From Deltaproteobacteria bacterium (lineage in GTDB: Bacteria; Desulfobacterota; Syntrophobacteria; Syntrophobacterales; Syntrophobacteraceae), in NCBI GenBank assembly GCA_021780695.1, contig JAJXYD010000005.1, forward strand, positions 1 through 64,000: DNA of 64,000 nucleotides, given 5' to 3'. A program made the position numbers and the translations under genes. A model generated the notes under the pieces. The model had not been told where the DNA came from and did not search any database. It saw nothing but the letters and a program-made list of their open reading frames with translations. Of the stretch, positions 9,274-19,100 are shown piece by piece. Every line of letters begins with the position of its first letter. The first letter of the stretch is position 1.

Positions 9274-9302
9274 CCCCCGCCGGCAAAACCGGCCGACGGG
9301 GG
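9274..9302. terminator. Hairpin between convergent genes
   Basis: CCCCCG (9274-9279) pairs with CGGGGG (9297-9302) and an inner CCGG/CCGG stem closes a CAAAA loop, with a short right-hand bulge. It lies in the 48-bp gap between the convergent helicase and monooxygenase genes. There is no clear U-run, so rho-independent termination is only plausible. Confidence 0.45.
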
Positions 9303-9308
9303 TGCTTA

Positions 9309-9608
9309 TTAGCTGCTTATCTTTGAGAACAGGATCACTTCAGGGGGTTCTGCCAGCAGGCTCTTAGCCTTGGACCTGAATTGGCGAATATGGGCAGTGG
9401 CGGAATGTTCGCTCAAAAGCTCCTTGTTTTCCCAAGTTTCATAGAATACGAAAAGCTCGGGGTTATCCAAGGCCTGGTGAAGGTCGTAGCCTATGCAGCC
9501 TTTATCGGACCTGCTGGTTTCTATGAGGCTCAAAAGAAGCTCTTTAAGTTCTTGGTCCGATCCCTGTTTAGCCTTAAAACGGGCAATTACGTTTATCTTA
9601 TCTTTCAT
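9309..9608 (-). CDS. ABM-domain protein (YgiN-like putative quinol monooxygenase)
   Basis: 99 residues, a single antibiotic-biosynthesis monooxygenase fold. KINVIARFKAKQG, the central GCIGYDLHQ and FVFYETWENKELLSEH with a following HIRQF are typical of the YgiN/small dimeric ferredoxin-like family, which acts on quinols or other aromatics without a cofactor. A TTG at 9623 is in frame, but the ATG at 9608 with gaggtg upstream is preferred. That ATG lies inside the last codons of the glycosyltransferase gene (ends 9598), so the two are probably translationally coupled. A link to polysaccharide synthesis is not obvious. Confidence 0.8.
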   Translation of the reverse strand: MKDKINVIARFKAKQGSDQELKELLLSLIETSRSDKGCIGYDLHQALDNPELFVFYETWENKELLSEHSATAHIRQFRSKAKSLLAEPPEVILFSKISS

Positions 9609-11049
9609 TCTTGGACACCTCAAGTTTGTTGGTTACCGGCAAAATGCCGAAGGCAAAAGTCTCTATTTCTTTCCTGTCCTTCCCGGTGGTTTCGGTGGTT
9701 TGCAGATCCCGGGTCAGCCAGCCTGAGCGGGAAGCGCTAATTAAGCCCCACAGGGAGATCCACGATAGCATGAATACGGACATAAACGAATAGGGAACAG
9801 CCCATAGCCAGCCAAACCATGTACGGTAGCGAAGCTGATAGACAGCTGCAGGCAAAAGAGCACCGATCAGGCATCCGAGCGCCAGGACACGGAAGGTTGG
9901 TAGAGGTTTCATGAGAAATTCGGCAAGTATTCCGACCTTGAGCGCTTCTCCTACCGTCAGCCTAAACATTTGGAGCCCGCTAACGAATCGAATCCATCCT
10001 CCCCCATTGTCGCCTTTTCTAAACCTTCGGACAACAAAAGTCATCATTATGATACTTTCACGGACGTTGCTGCGCGCCCAGCGCAGGAGCATTCGGCGCA
10101 GCCCCCGGAAAGTGGCGGGAATCTTTGTCAGTACTACGGCTTCTCTTTGATAGACGACCCTGTGGCCGCTTTTGAGCACAAGGTTTGTCATCGCCCTGTC
10201 TTCTCCAATGTTTGCCGGAGTTCCAAGAAAAGCCTGTTTTACCCACCCCGTCAAATTCCGCCTTATTACAGACGCCCTGTAGGCCGATAAAGCGCCCGGG
10301 GTGCAGAATACGCCGCCGTAGACACTTTGACCGGCCCGGATGAAGTCAAAGCCGGCCGTGAAGAAAACCTCCATCATCTTCGGGATAGCCCCGTCGGCCC
10401 GGTTAAGGACACGGACATTGCCCGCCACAGCCCCTACTCTGGGGTCGGTTGCAAGAGGGCTGACAAGGTGGCGCAAGGTGCCGGACATGACCTCGGAATC
10501 CGAATCTATTGTTACCCACACGGTGCCCACTGCATAGCCAAAACCAGTCAACAGGGCCTTGCGCTTGCCCCCGTTGGCCGGCTGGCGTACCAGTTGGATG
10601 CGGTCGGGATATTCCTTTTCAGCTTCAACCATCCATCGCCAGGTGTCGTCTACCGAGCCGTCGTCTACACATATCACCTGCATTTTGTGGGGTGGATAAT
10701 CGCTTTGCATAACCGAGCGCACGGTTGGCAAAATCTGCCGGCCTTCATTATAGGCCGGAATAATGATCGTTACAACCGGCAGGTCCCCATCGGCTGCGGG
10801 AGGGCAAGACTTGTAGCGCCACGCCATCCAGATTCTCCAGATAAGCACGCACATCCCAAAAATTGCCAGAACCGCCCCTGGTCTAAGGCCAAGAAGAGGC
10901 GGGCAGGGATGCTTAAGGGTTTTCAGGATCTGTACTTTTCCCGACAGTCTCGAATAAAGGAGAGAGGCCGCAATCAGCAGGTCAACGGCAAGGACCCATA
11001 AATAGAGATGATCAATCTTGCTTTTAAGAGAATACGCTCTCATTTTCAT
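9598..11049 (-). CDS. Membrane glycosyltransferase family 2 (hyaluronan/poly-GlcNAc/NodC-like synthase)
   Basis: 483 residues. Two N-terminal membrane segments (~14-34 and ~57-77) precede a GT-A domain from ~90: IPAYNEG, the nucleotide-binding VDDGS (DD at 129-130), the metal-binding DSD at 182-184 and the catalytic-base GED at 282-284. Three to four membrane helices follow (~350-460). This is the layout of processive beta-glycan synthases that polymerise and extrude sugar chains. The usual QxxRW acceptor motif reads MLLRW (320-324) within a context otherwise like NodC (RWARS). It is followed by the ABM gene with overlap. The product polymer is unknown; nearby nucleotide-sugar genes suggest an acidic or N-acetylated sugar. 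Confidence 0.85.
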   Translation of the reverse strand: MKMRAYSLKSKIDHLYLWVLAVDLLIAASLLYSRLSGKVQILKTLKHPCPPLLGLRPGAVLAIFGMCVLIWRIWMAWRYKSCPPAADGDLPVVTIIIPAYNEGRQILPTVRSVMQSDYPPHKMQVICVDDGSVDDTWRWMVEAEKEYPDRIQLVRQPANGGKRKALLTGFGYAVGTVWVTIDSDSEVMSGTLRHLVSPLATDPRVGAVAGNVRVLNRADGAIPKMMEVFFTAGFDFIRAGQSVYGGVFCTPGALSAYRASVIRRNLTGWVKQAFLGTPANIGEDRAMTNLVLKSGHRVVYQREAVVLTKIPATFRGLRRMLLRWARSNVRESIIMMTFVVRRFRKGDNGGGWIRFVSGLQMFRLTVGEALKVGILAEFLMKPLPTFRVLALGCLIGALLPAAVYQLRYRTWFGWLWAVPYSFMSVFMLSWISLWGLISASRSGWLTRDLQTTETTGKDRKEIETFAFGILPVTNKLEVSKNER

Positions 11050-11365
11050 AAGCTTATTCTTTTATGCCTCCTTGTGGCTAAAAGCTTAATCGGGACCTTG
11101 TCCACTTTATTGCCCACCCAGCAGAGGTTGCTGAAAAAGGCGCTCTTGCGAACAAGGTTTTTCCCTTCTACAAACTCAAAAGTTAGAATACAACAACTCC
11201 GGGCGTTGTAACGCGTGCTCTGGCATCAGCAAGGTCTGTTCCATAAAGCCTATTAGTCTTTTTATTAAATGATTTCAAATTGATAGATCATATGAAATGA
11301 AGCTTGCCGGGACTAAATCGACAGCTGCAGGTGACAACATCCGTAACCCGATAGATTCACATGTG

Positions 11366-11390
11366 AAAAAAAGGGGCACAAACGCGCCCC
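11366..11390 (-). terminator. Rho-independent terminator of the nucleotide-sugar dehydrogenase transcript
   Basis: Read on the minus strand, GGGGC (11390-11386), an eight-base loop and GCCCC (11377-11373) are followed by seven T (11372-11366). It lies about 100 bp after the dehydrogenase stop. The rest of the 444-bp gap (11050-11493) holds no gene that I can support; a 12-bp palindrome TTCACATGTGAA overlaps the end at 11356-11367. Confidence 0.85.
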
Positions 11391-11493
11391 AAATTTTGGG
11401 CCTCAGCCGGCTTGGCCTTTTGTAAACAGGCTAAAACGGCAAAAACCCCTCTTCCCGTTCCATTTAGTGTTAGGAAAAGTCGTTTTACGATTT

Positions 11494-13185
11494 CTAACTG
11501 TTGGCAGGCTCGCTCCGTGAAGCTCTGACCTGGTCTTTGATGCGCTTCACATTTCCGCGTCCAAGCCCTTTAACTTCGCACCCAAGCTCGAAGTAGCGCC
11601 GGATATCGGCATCGGAAAGAATCCCGAAGCTATCGATTACTGCCACTGGTTTCCCGGTCATCTCCACAAGGTCGTCGGCGGATAGATTGAAATAAGGTTC
11701 ATGGCGTACGGCAAAGACAACCGCATCGGCCCCGACCACTGTTTCTTTCATATCCTTGTTTACCACAAGCCGTTTGAGGTTTTCCTGGTTTCGGAAAAAT
11801 CTTGCCCAGGAATGACCCGGAGCAGGGTAGGAATCCTGCTTTTCAAATTCCCACCAATGTTTTACGTAGGGGTCGTGGACTGAGATATCAGCCCCCATTT
11901 CGGCAAGCTTTCTAATGAGCATTTCCGAGCCCGAGTAGCGGGTATCTCCCACATCCTCCCGGTAGGAAGCGCCGAAAATGGCTATCTTGCAGGCGGCTAT
12001 GATTTTTCCCATGTTTCGCAAAGCGTCTCGAACCAGACGAGCCACGTGAAGGGCTCGTGTATCGTTTATGTCGATGGCCTGGGAGGTTATTTTGAAAATA
12101 TCGTCTTCAAACCCGAGAAGGGTTTGATAAGCCCATATGCCCAGTCCCCCGTCCTTTGGAAGGCAGTACCCGCCTATGCCCGGCCCCGGGAAAATGATAT
12201 TGGAATGTGTGGGGCGAACCTTTATGGCTTCGATCACCTTTACCAGATCCACGCCGTTGCGTTCGGCAAAAACGCTCCATTCGTGCAGAAAGGCCAGGAT
12301 AGTGGCACGGTAGGAGTTTTCGACCACCTTGCAGGTTTCGCTTTCCATGGGAGATTCGAGAACGGTAAGCGGAAATTTTTCGACATTGAGGATTTCTGAA
12401 AGGAAAGTCTGTACTCTGTGTTTGGACTCCTCGTTTATGCCGCTGCAAACTCTCCAAAAATCCCGAATGGAAGATACGTAGTTTTTCCCTGGCATAACCC
12501 TTTCAAACGAGTGGGCAAGGAGCGGTTCGGCCTCAATGCCCCGGGTTTTGAATGCCTTCTTTATAATGGGGTATGCCACATACTGGGTCGTACCCGGCGG
12601 TACCGTGGTCTCAATTAGTACCATGCATTGGGGGTCAATCTTTTCGCCTATTATCTTCAGACAGTCTTCGAGCGCTGCGATATCGGCGCAGCCCTGCCTG
12701 ACGTTTCCAAGCGTTTCTTTCTGATAGTCGCATTGAACGTCAACGACCACTACGTCGGCAAGGCAGAGCACCTCATAGGTGTAGGTAGCTATTAGCGTTT
12801 TTTTGTCCTGGACGCACCTTTTAATAAGAGGGGCAACCTCGGGGTCTTCGGCTTCAACCGGGGCGATTCCACGGTTTAAGTATTCAATTTTCCAAAAGGA
12901 TCTTGGCGAGGGCCGCTGCATTCCTATGACGAATTTGGCGGGTTTGCCCGTCGTCTTGTCCACCGAATCCGCCACCACCCCGGCCATTACCGCTCCGACA
13001 AAGCCAACGCCCATAACCACAACGATCTGCCGTCCGAGGCTGCGCTGCTGAGCGACAATTTCGCCAAGCCTGGCGATTTCCTTTGCGTGATCCGATTCCC
13101 CCGGAATCGGAAACATCTCGCCGGCCGGGCAAGTGGAAAAGAGGTTGTTTGGAACTTGCAGATCATGACCTGTGTGGCTCTGCAT
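11494..13185 (-). CDS. Nucleotide-sugar dehydrogenase (UDP-glucose/GDP-mannose dehydrogenase family)
   Basis: Oxidises a nucleotide sugar to the uronic acid with two NAD+. The Rossmann motif VVMGVGFVG lies near residues 57-64, the TTVPPGTT element near 194-201, and the catalytic cysteine at 341 in GGYCLPKDG. The C-terminal UDP-binding domain contains the expected DPYVKHW-like segment. At 563 residues it is more than 100 longer than WecC or Ugd, mainly through an N-terminal extension of about 50 residues and insertions in the first domain. Two ATGs are available; the one at 13185 has AAAGGA nine bases upstream and is preferred over 13203. With the nucleotidyltransferase and glycosyltransferase nearby it probably feeds an exopolysaccharide. 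Confidence 0.88.
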   Translation of the reverse strand: MQSHTGHDLQVPNNLFSTCPAGEMFPIPGESDHAKEIARLGEIVAQQRSLGRQIVVVMGVGFVGAVMAGVVADSVDKTTGKPAKFVIGMQRPSPRSFWKIEYLNRGIAPVEAEDPEVAPLIKRCVQDKKTLIATYTYEVLCLADVVVVDVQCDYQKETLGNVRQGCADIAALEDCLKIIGEKIDPQCMVLIETTVPPGTTQYVAYPIIKKAFKTRGIEAEPLLAHSFERVMPGKNYVSSIRDFWRVCSGINEESKHRVQTFLSEILNVEKFPLTVLESPMESETCKVVENSYRATILAFLHEWSVFAERNGVDLVKVIEAIKVRPTHSNIIFPGPGIGGYCLPKDGGLGIWAYQTLLGFEDDIFKITSQAIDINDTRALHVARLVRDALRNMGKIIAACKIAIFGASYREDVGDTRYSGSEMLIRKLAEMGADISVHDPYVKHWWEFEKQDSYPAPGHSWARFFRNQENLKRLVVNKDMKETVVGADAVVFAVRHEPYFNLSADDLVEMTGKPVAVIDSFGILSDADIRRYFELGCEVKGLGRGNVKRIKDQVRASRSEPANS

Positions 13186-13323
13186 TTTGCATGGTCCTTT
13201 CATAAAAGAATATCAAGGTCTGTAAAGTTAGAGGATTATGTAGCGGTTTCACGCTCGATGACGTGTTTTTGAAAATTTTAAAAGAAAGGTCCACTATCTC
13301 AGACGAAAAAAAATATCAAGCGA

Positions 13324-14130
13324 TTAAGGTTTGCCCATGGTTTTTTGTGTGTATAACCGCTGTGCGGCTTCGAGGCAATCGGGAGTATCCACACCCATTA
13401 CCTCTTCTTGCCGGGCACAAACCATTCCTACCGGCAGTCCATCCGCGGTCATCATTGCAACCAGGTCGGTTAGAAAATACTCTTTAACGACAATCCATGT
13501 GTCGTTCCTCTGCTTTTTTACCTCGTGGGGTCTTTCTTCCATTCGATCCATGTAGGCTAGCAAAAGGGGCCTTTTGGCTGCATAGACACCCGCGTTGCAG
13601 TACCTCAGCCTGGCCTGTCTTAGCTCCGGATAGTCCTTCCAATATTTCCACTCGACGATGCCGGCAATCTTTTCGCCCTCCATTTCGATCATCCCGTACT
13701 GCGCCCGGTCTTCGGGTTCAAAGCCAAGTATCGCCAGGTCCCATTGCTTTAGCCCGTCCAGAAGTTTGCTATAGGTTGGCGAGGTGATGAAGGGAACATC
13801 TCCCATGGTGATTATTACGTGCTCTGTGGAGCAGGATTGGAGAAAGGAGCGGGCAGCCAGAAGGGCGCCACCCGTTCCGTTAGTTTCAGGCTGAGAAAGG
13901 AAATGGACTTCGGGGTTATTTACCGCATCGCGAACCTGTTGCGCGCAATGGTTTACCACTATTCCTTTGGGGCCGCGGGGCAGGTTGTCCAGGACCTCCA
14001 TAATAAGCGGATGAGTCCCCTCGTATCTCGATTTTTGGGCAACAAGGGGCAGCAGGGTTTTATTGCCCGAGTAGCCCGTCATGCGTGTTCCTCGTCCCGC
14101 GGCAAATATTATGCTTGTAACCGTGTTCAT
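13324..14130 (-). CDS. Nucleotidyltransferase family protein (sugar-nucleotide pyrophosphorylase-like)
   Basis: 268 residues with the NTP-transferase signature near the start, FAAGRGTRMTGYSGNKTLLPL, in which GxGxRM holds the NTP phosphates and the lysine is catalytic. TNGTGGALLAAR and ITMGDVPF (metal-binding Asp) follow, as in the N-terminal domain of GlmU; no hexapeptide-repeat acetyltransferase domain is present. It would couple a sugar-1-phosphate to UTP, CTP or another NTP. Its ATG overlaps the mltG stop (ATGA), so both are co-translated, and the nucleotide-sugar dehydrogenase is next downstream. Confidence 0.85.
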   Translation of the reverse strand: MNTVTSIIFAAGRGTRMTGYSGNKTLLPLVAQKSRYEGTHPLIMEVLDNLPRGPKGIVVNHCAQQVRDAVNNPEVHFLSQPETNGTGGALLAARSFLQSCSTEHVIITMGDVPFITSPTYSKLLDGLKQWDLAILGFEPEDRAQYGMIEMEGEKIAGIVEWKYWKDYPELRQARLRYCNAGVYAAKRPLLLAYMDRMEERPHEVKKQRNDTWIVVKEYFLTDLVAMMTADGLPVGMVCARQEEVMGVDTPDCLEAAQRLYTQKTMGKP

Positions 14131-15170
14131 TTCTTGCCAGCCTCATTCTTTGCTTTTTGGGAATCCGAAATGGCCTTTTGCTGTTCTTTAAGAGTAACCG
14201 AAAACTGATGGGTGGTGGCATTATTGCTGACAAAATAGAAGTATGGGACCTTTGCAGGGTAGAATGCCGCCATGATGGATTTTTCCCCGGGGTTGCAAAT
14301 CGGCCCGGGCGGTAGTCCCTTGTTAAGGTAGGTGTTGTAGGGACTTTGTCTTTTGAGGTCCGCCGGGGTAACAGGCCCTGAAAAGCCCGGGACATCGTAG
14401 ACCGCGGTTGGATCGCTTTGAAGAGGCATATTGTTTTTTAGCCTGTTATAGAAGACGCCTGCAATGATCGCACGCTCCGAATCGACCTTTGCCTCCTTTT
14501 CTATCATTGAGGCCATTGTAACTATTTGATGCAGCGTCATGCCAAGTTCTTTGTCACGGTTCTTCCAGTCGGCGGGCAGTTTATGCCGGAACCGGCTGAC
14601 CATGCGTTTTAAAATGGCGGCGGCCGAGATCGGCTTCTTAAACCGGTAGGTGTCGGGGAAAAGATAGCCTTCCAGAGTGTTAGCCTTTATATTTAAAGAT
14701 TTCGCGATCCTGCCGTCTGCGGCTGCCGCGATGATTTCGCTGCTTTTAGCAAGGTGGTCGCGAGCCACGATGGCCGCGATATCGCGCAGGGTGGAACCTT
14801 CCGGGATGGTGACCACATAAATAACAACTTTTCCGTCTACGATCTTATCGAGCACCTGTTCGGGAAGATCAAGGGTCGAGAAGGCATACTCCCCCGCCTG
14901 TAAACGGTGGGTGGCATGTTTCATTAAGGCCAGCAGATAAAATTCGTAACTGTTTCGGATCACTCCCTGCGCTTGGAGAAGCTTGGCCACTTCTAAACCG
15001 CCGGTTCCGCGGGAAATGAAAAACTGTCTCTTTTCTGGAACCGGGTTGGCCGGAAGGTGCAGGAAAAGCCAAAAATGAAAAAAACCTATCGTTGCGACAA
15101 TGGCCGCAAGGCAGAAAAAAACCAGGAAGAATCCGCAGACCGCATTAAAGAGTTTTTTACCAAGCGACAC
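14127..15170 (-). CDS. mltG: Endolytic transglycosylase MltG
   Basis: Cuts nascent peptidoglycan strands at the outer face of the inner membrane and so terminates glycan chains. A cytoplasmic tail and one membrane helix (about residues 8-30, FFLVFFCLAAIVATIGFF) precede a LysM-like region and the YceG catalytic domain with MASMIEKEA (the Glu of EKEA is catalytic), FYNRL, LQSDPTAVYD and the C-terminal YFVSN. The GTG at 15170 is preceded by GGAGG and starts KKLFN as in relatives; an in-frame upstream start at 15248 would add an unlikely non-hydrophobic leader. The length of 347 residues is normal. Confidence 0.95.
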   Translation of the reverse strand: MSLGKKLFNAVCGFFLVFFCLAAIVATIGFFHFWLFLHLPANPVPEKRQFFISRGTGGLEVAKLLQAQGVIRNSYEFYLLALMKHATHRLQAGEYAFSTLDLPEQVLDKIVDGKVVIYVVTIPEGSTLRDIAAIVARDHLAKSSEIIAAAADGRIAKSLNIKANTLEGYLFPDTYRFKKPISAAAILKRMVSRFRHKLPADWKNRDKELGMTLHQIVTMASMIEKEAKVDSERAIIAGVFYNRLKNNMPLQSDPTAVYDVPGFSGPVTPADLKRQSPYNTYLNKGLPPGPICNPGEKSIMAAFYPAKVPYFYFVSNNATTHQFSVTLKEQQKAISDSQKAKNEAGKK

Positions 15171-15260
15171 CCCACCCTCCAACTTTGGGTCTCTATTATC
15201 ACAGGAGTTTGGGGTCTGGCAACCTCGAGCGAGCCTGCAAAACGACAAAGCCTGCCGTTT

Positions 15261-15443
15261 CTATTTCCCGGAGCAATACTTTTCCAGCATAAGGCTTTTC
15301 TCGTTTTCGGGAAGGGAGCTGAGATAGGATTTCCAGCCCGGGCACCAGTTTGTATGCCACTTCCAAACCCGGCCGATTAGGGACCCGGGATTATCGTCGT
15401 ATTTTCTCCTAAACCAGCAGTTGACGCAGTTTCGAAAAGCCAT
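15261..15443 (-). CDS. Small conserved protein with four cysteines
   Basis: 60 residues starting MAFRNCVNCWFRRKY, followed by WHTNWCPGW and a C-terminal EKYCSGK. The paired cysteines C6 and C9 and C34 with C57 could bind a metal, and the Trp-rich centre is distinctive. A strong AAGGAGAT lies eight bases before the ATG. It precedes mltG by about 90 bp on the same strand. I recall short proteins of this form in Desulfobacterota genomes, but know no function. Confidence 0.7.
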   Translation of the reverse strand: MAFRNCVNCWFRRKYDDNPGSLIGRVWKWHTNWCPGWKSYLSSLPENEKSLMLEKYCSGK

Positions 15444-15698
15444 GACAAGATCTCCTTTTAAAGACGCAATGAGAGAAGCTAAAAATTATAACATAGTTCC
15501 ATAGTATAATCATTTCTTTGAATAAAGACAGATGCTTTCCTCAAAACTAGAGCTGTCGTCTTTTTTTGACGCGGGACTTCCGAGTAACTATATTTTTAAT
15601 GCGGGGAAGGGAAAATTCCATTGGGTTCTGCAAAGAATGGAAGATTATCTTCACTGCATGGTATTGTCAGACAGTAACAGCTAAGATAGGAGTAAGAC

Positions 15699-15983
15699 AT
15701 GAAAGTGAATTCGAAATTGATCGTAGCGTGTCTTGCAATCGCATTGGTTGTGACCTTTGGGGTAACGACCAACGCACAGGCGCAATGTTATTCTTTCGGC
15801 CAGGTTATAGGCGCGCCTATCTATGCGGCCGGGGTAGTTCTTACGGGAGCGGCCGAAATAGTTGGCGGGGCGGCATCTTTGGTGGCAGGAGCAGTAACTG
15901 CGCCCTTTAGGTGCGGTACATTTACGTCTTGCGCCCCGTGCGCTGCGCCGGCGGCGGCGGTATGTCCGGGCTATTGCGGCTGA
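15699..15983 (+). CDS. Small secreted Ala/Gly/Cys-rich protein
   Basis: 94 residues with an N-terminal signal peptide (MKVNSKLIVACLAIALVV, likely cut after NAQAQ). The mature part has a hydrophobic Gly/Ala-rich centre (VVLTGAAEIVGGAASLVAGAV) that could insert in or line a membrane, and a Cys-rich tail with six cysteines (FRCGTFTSCAPCAAP, VCPGYCG). TAGGAG precedes the ATG. Function unknown. Exported glycine-zipper-like proteins of this kind occur in several proteobacteria. Confidence 0.7.
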   Translation: MKVNSKLIVACLAIALVVTFGVTTNAQAQCYSFGQVIGAPIYAAGVVLTGAAEIVGGAASLVAGAVTAPFRCGTFTSCAPCAAPAAAVCPGYCG

Positions 15984-16141
15984 CTTTGTACCTAAATACG
16001 GTGAAGTCGGCAATTTTTGTCCCTGTTTGATGTACATTCCAACCTAGATCCCCCGTGGCCTGATGAAAGAGGTTCCAGACCGCGGGAGATCGGAAAATTC
16101 AGCAAGACTTGCTTCGCTCTTGGAGAAAAACAAAAGGGATC

Positions 16142-19100
16142 TCAATGCAGATCCAAAACGAAAAGCTGCTCACTTTCCAGTTCTGATTTAGCCAGTTCAA
16201 CCAGGTGGCTGTGGTGAGTGAACATGATAATTTGAGTCATTTTACTGAGTTCTCCCAGAACTCGAAGGGTAGCCCGGGAGCGTTCGTTATCGAAGTGGAC
16301 CAGGATGTCGTCGAGCACCAGCGGCAAGGGTTCGCTTTTCGAGGCGTAGTGTTCGAAGCTTGCAAGTCTTAAGGCCAGATAGAGCTGATCGGCGGACCCT
16401 TCGCTCATAGCCCGTACGGGCACATGTTCGCCTCCCCGCCTAAGGCCGACGATGACGTTTTTGCCCGAATCATCCCCTGCGATAACGCCTTCGAAGGAGC
16501 CCAGGGTAAGTGATTGAAACAGTTCGCTCGTTCGTTTTATAACGGGGCCCTGGCTCATTTGGCGATGGCGCTCCTTTGCCATTAGCAACAGTTCTTGGGC
16601 GATCTTCAGCCTTGAGTACTGACGTGAGCGGTTTTCAAGGTCGGCAAGATGCGCCTGTATCTGCTGGGCCACTTCGGCAGCTTCGCCTCGGCCGTTCCAG
16701 GAACTCAGCTGGGTCTTCTCCGAGCCGATAGCCTGATAGATTTGAGTTTTATTTTCGTTTAGTGTAACTAACTTTTCGTCCAGGTTGGCTATGAGCGGTT
16801 GGAGCGAATCGGGGTCCTGCTCCTCGGTCTGAGAGCAAAACTCCTCGAGCGATAATCCTGCCGCTAGTTCGAGGAGCTGTTCTTCGATTTGTTCGAGCTT
16901 TCCTTTAAGCTCCTTTTGAGTCGCGGATCTCCTCTCGGCCTCCGGGAAATGTTCGATGTCGCTGCAGGCGGCCTCAGCAAGCATTGCCGAAATTTCAATA
17001 TTTAGCCTCTCGCTTCTTTCCAGCGCCTGGGTGAGTTGCTCTTCCTCCTGGACTATTTTTTTTGTCAGGTCCTGTTTTCTGATTTTTTCTTCCCTGGCAT
17101 GGGTCATACGGTCGTAGATTGTCCGCACACCGTTTTCGGCCGCAGTCCCGTGAAGATCGGGGGCAACGGCGCAGGACAGGTTGGCCGCCTGTTTTTCAAA
17201 TACCCCGCAGTCGGCGTCTAGTTTTTCCAACTGCCGCCCCAAACTTTTGGAATCCTTCAGGCAGGCAAAAATTTCCTGAAGTTTTCCAAGCATCGCATTT
17301 GCCTGTTCGGGGATGGATTTGGCGCCAAGCCCCAGAGGCGAGAGTGAGTTCGCCCATTGTTGCTGCCACTGTTCAAGCTCCTCTGCAGCCTTTGCGCACT
17401 GGGCCTCGGCGGTTTTTAACTCACGTCTTTTTTGCTGTAGATCGTTTTCAAGCAGGCCTCGCTCGGAGATAATGCGGGTTTGGATTTCGATGAAATGTTT
17501 TCCCTTGGCGGCCAGATCCCGGAGGGGCTGCTCGTTTTCACTACTTAGCCCCACCTCCTTTAGACATTGTGCAATAGTGCTTTTTAGCTCCTCGATTCTG
17601 TTTGAGCGGTATTGGGCCTCGGCCCAAAGCTTTGTTATCTCCATGCGCGCGCGAACGAGTTCGGCTCTTTTAGCCGCCCACTTTCGCATCTCGGCCGGAG
17701 GCCCCGCAGAAACCCCGCACGGAATCCAAAAGCTTTCCCACCGCAGATTAATCTGCTCGAGCTTTTTTGCGAGCTCTTCTTTTTTGGCCATAGCCTCGTT
17801 TTTTTCCAACTCGAACATGCGGGCAGCCGAAACATGGCCGTTATATTCGGCTACTCGATCGGCCTCGCGCCGGAGCCGGTCGCTTAAGTCATCGGCAAGG
17901 AGAACGCTCTTTTCGAAGGCATCCGGGAGCGTGTCCGCGCCGGGCACTTGGCCGATAAAGCTCCTCTGGTCCTGCTCGCAAGCGATTGTCCCCTCCATTG
18001 CCGCGCGGATCAATTTCCAGCCGGCCCCACGAAAAGACCTGGCATTTTCGAGGTCTTCGACCGACACGACCTCAGAGGCCCTTAGTTCTGAGATTCTACT
18101 TCCGATCTTTCTGATTTCTTTGGAAAACCTTTCGATTTCCCTGGCATAAGAGTTAATCTGATCGCTGGTTTCCCGGATTTTTCCATCGAACTCGTCGATG
18201 GTTTCCATTTCCGGTATCCGAAGCCTCTCCAGGTCATCGAGGCTGCCGGCCCAATCCAGTCGGGCCAAATCAATATCCGCCTGTTTCTGGGCGCTAAGAA
18301 TATTTACCTCGATCTGCGAGTGCTCCTCTTCGAGCCTTGCGCAACTTTTTGCCTCCTCGACCGCGGCCAGAAGCCGCGTGGTGTCTTTTGCGGCGGCCAT
18401 AGCGGTAAGCTGTTCGTCGAGTGCGGCGATTTCGATGGTGAGCCTTCTTACATGTTCAAGGGCGTTTTCAAGGTTTGCGGTGTGGTTGCCGCGCCTTGCG
18501 CCAAGGTTTCTTATAAGGATCTCTTCGTCGGTTCGAAGGCGCAGTTCCTCGATCCTTTCGAGGGGAAAGTCTTTACGCACCTGTGCCAGAAGATCACGAG
18601 CCTGGTCTTCGAGGGCCTTTTTTTGCACGATGAGCGTCGGACGGGCGGCCAGAGCGTCCCGGTAGCTTCCAAGCTTGAGATAAAGTTCGCTTATTTGTTT
18701 TGAAAAATCCAAAATTGCGGAGGATGCCCCGAGGGTGCCAAGCTCCAGACGGAGCTTTTCGATTCTCTGTTTTGTCTGCCCTGCGCTCTGCTCTTCTAGC
18801 CTGAGGGCCTGGACGGCCTGCTGCCTCTTTTCGGAGAACCCTTCCGCAAGGATTGGTGCGCGTTGGTAACCGGAAAGTTCCATTAAAAGGGACTTTCGTT
18901 TGCCTATTAGAGGGAGGGCGGATGTGAGGCGTTGTAACCGATTTCTTTCCTGCTGGGCCCTTGTAAGTTCTCCTTCGAGTTCCGCTGCCCGGGCCAGGGC
19001 ATCCTGGCAGGCCTTAAAGTGACTGTCATATTTTTCGTTTGGGAGCTGAAGCTCTCGAAGCTTTCTCTGGTCGTCCCTGAGGTTTGCGAGAAGTTCGTTT

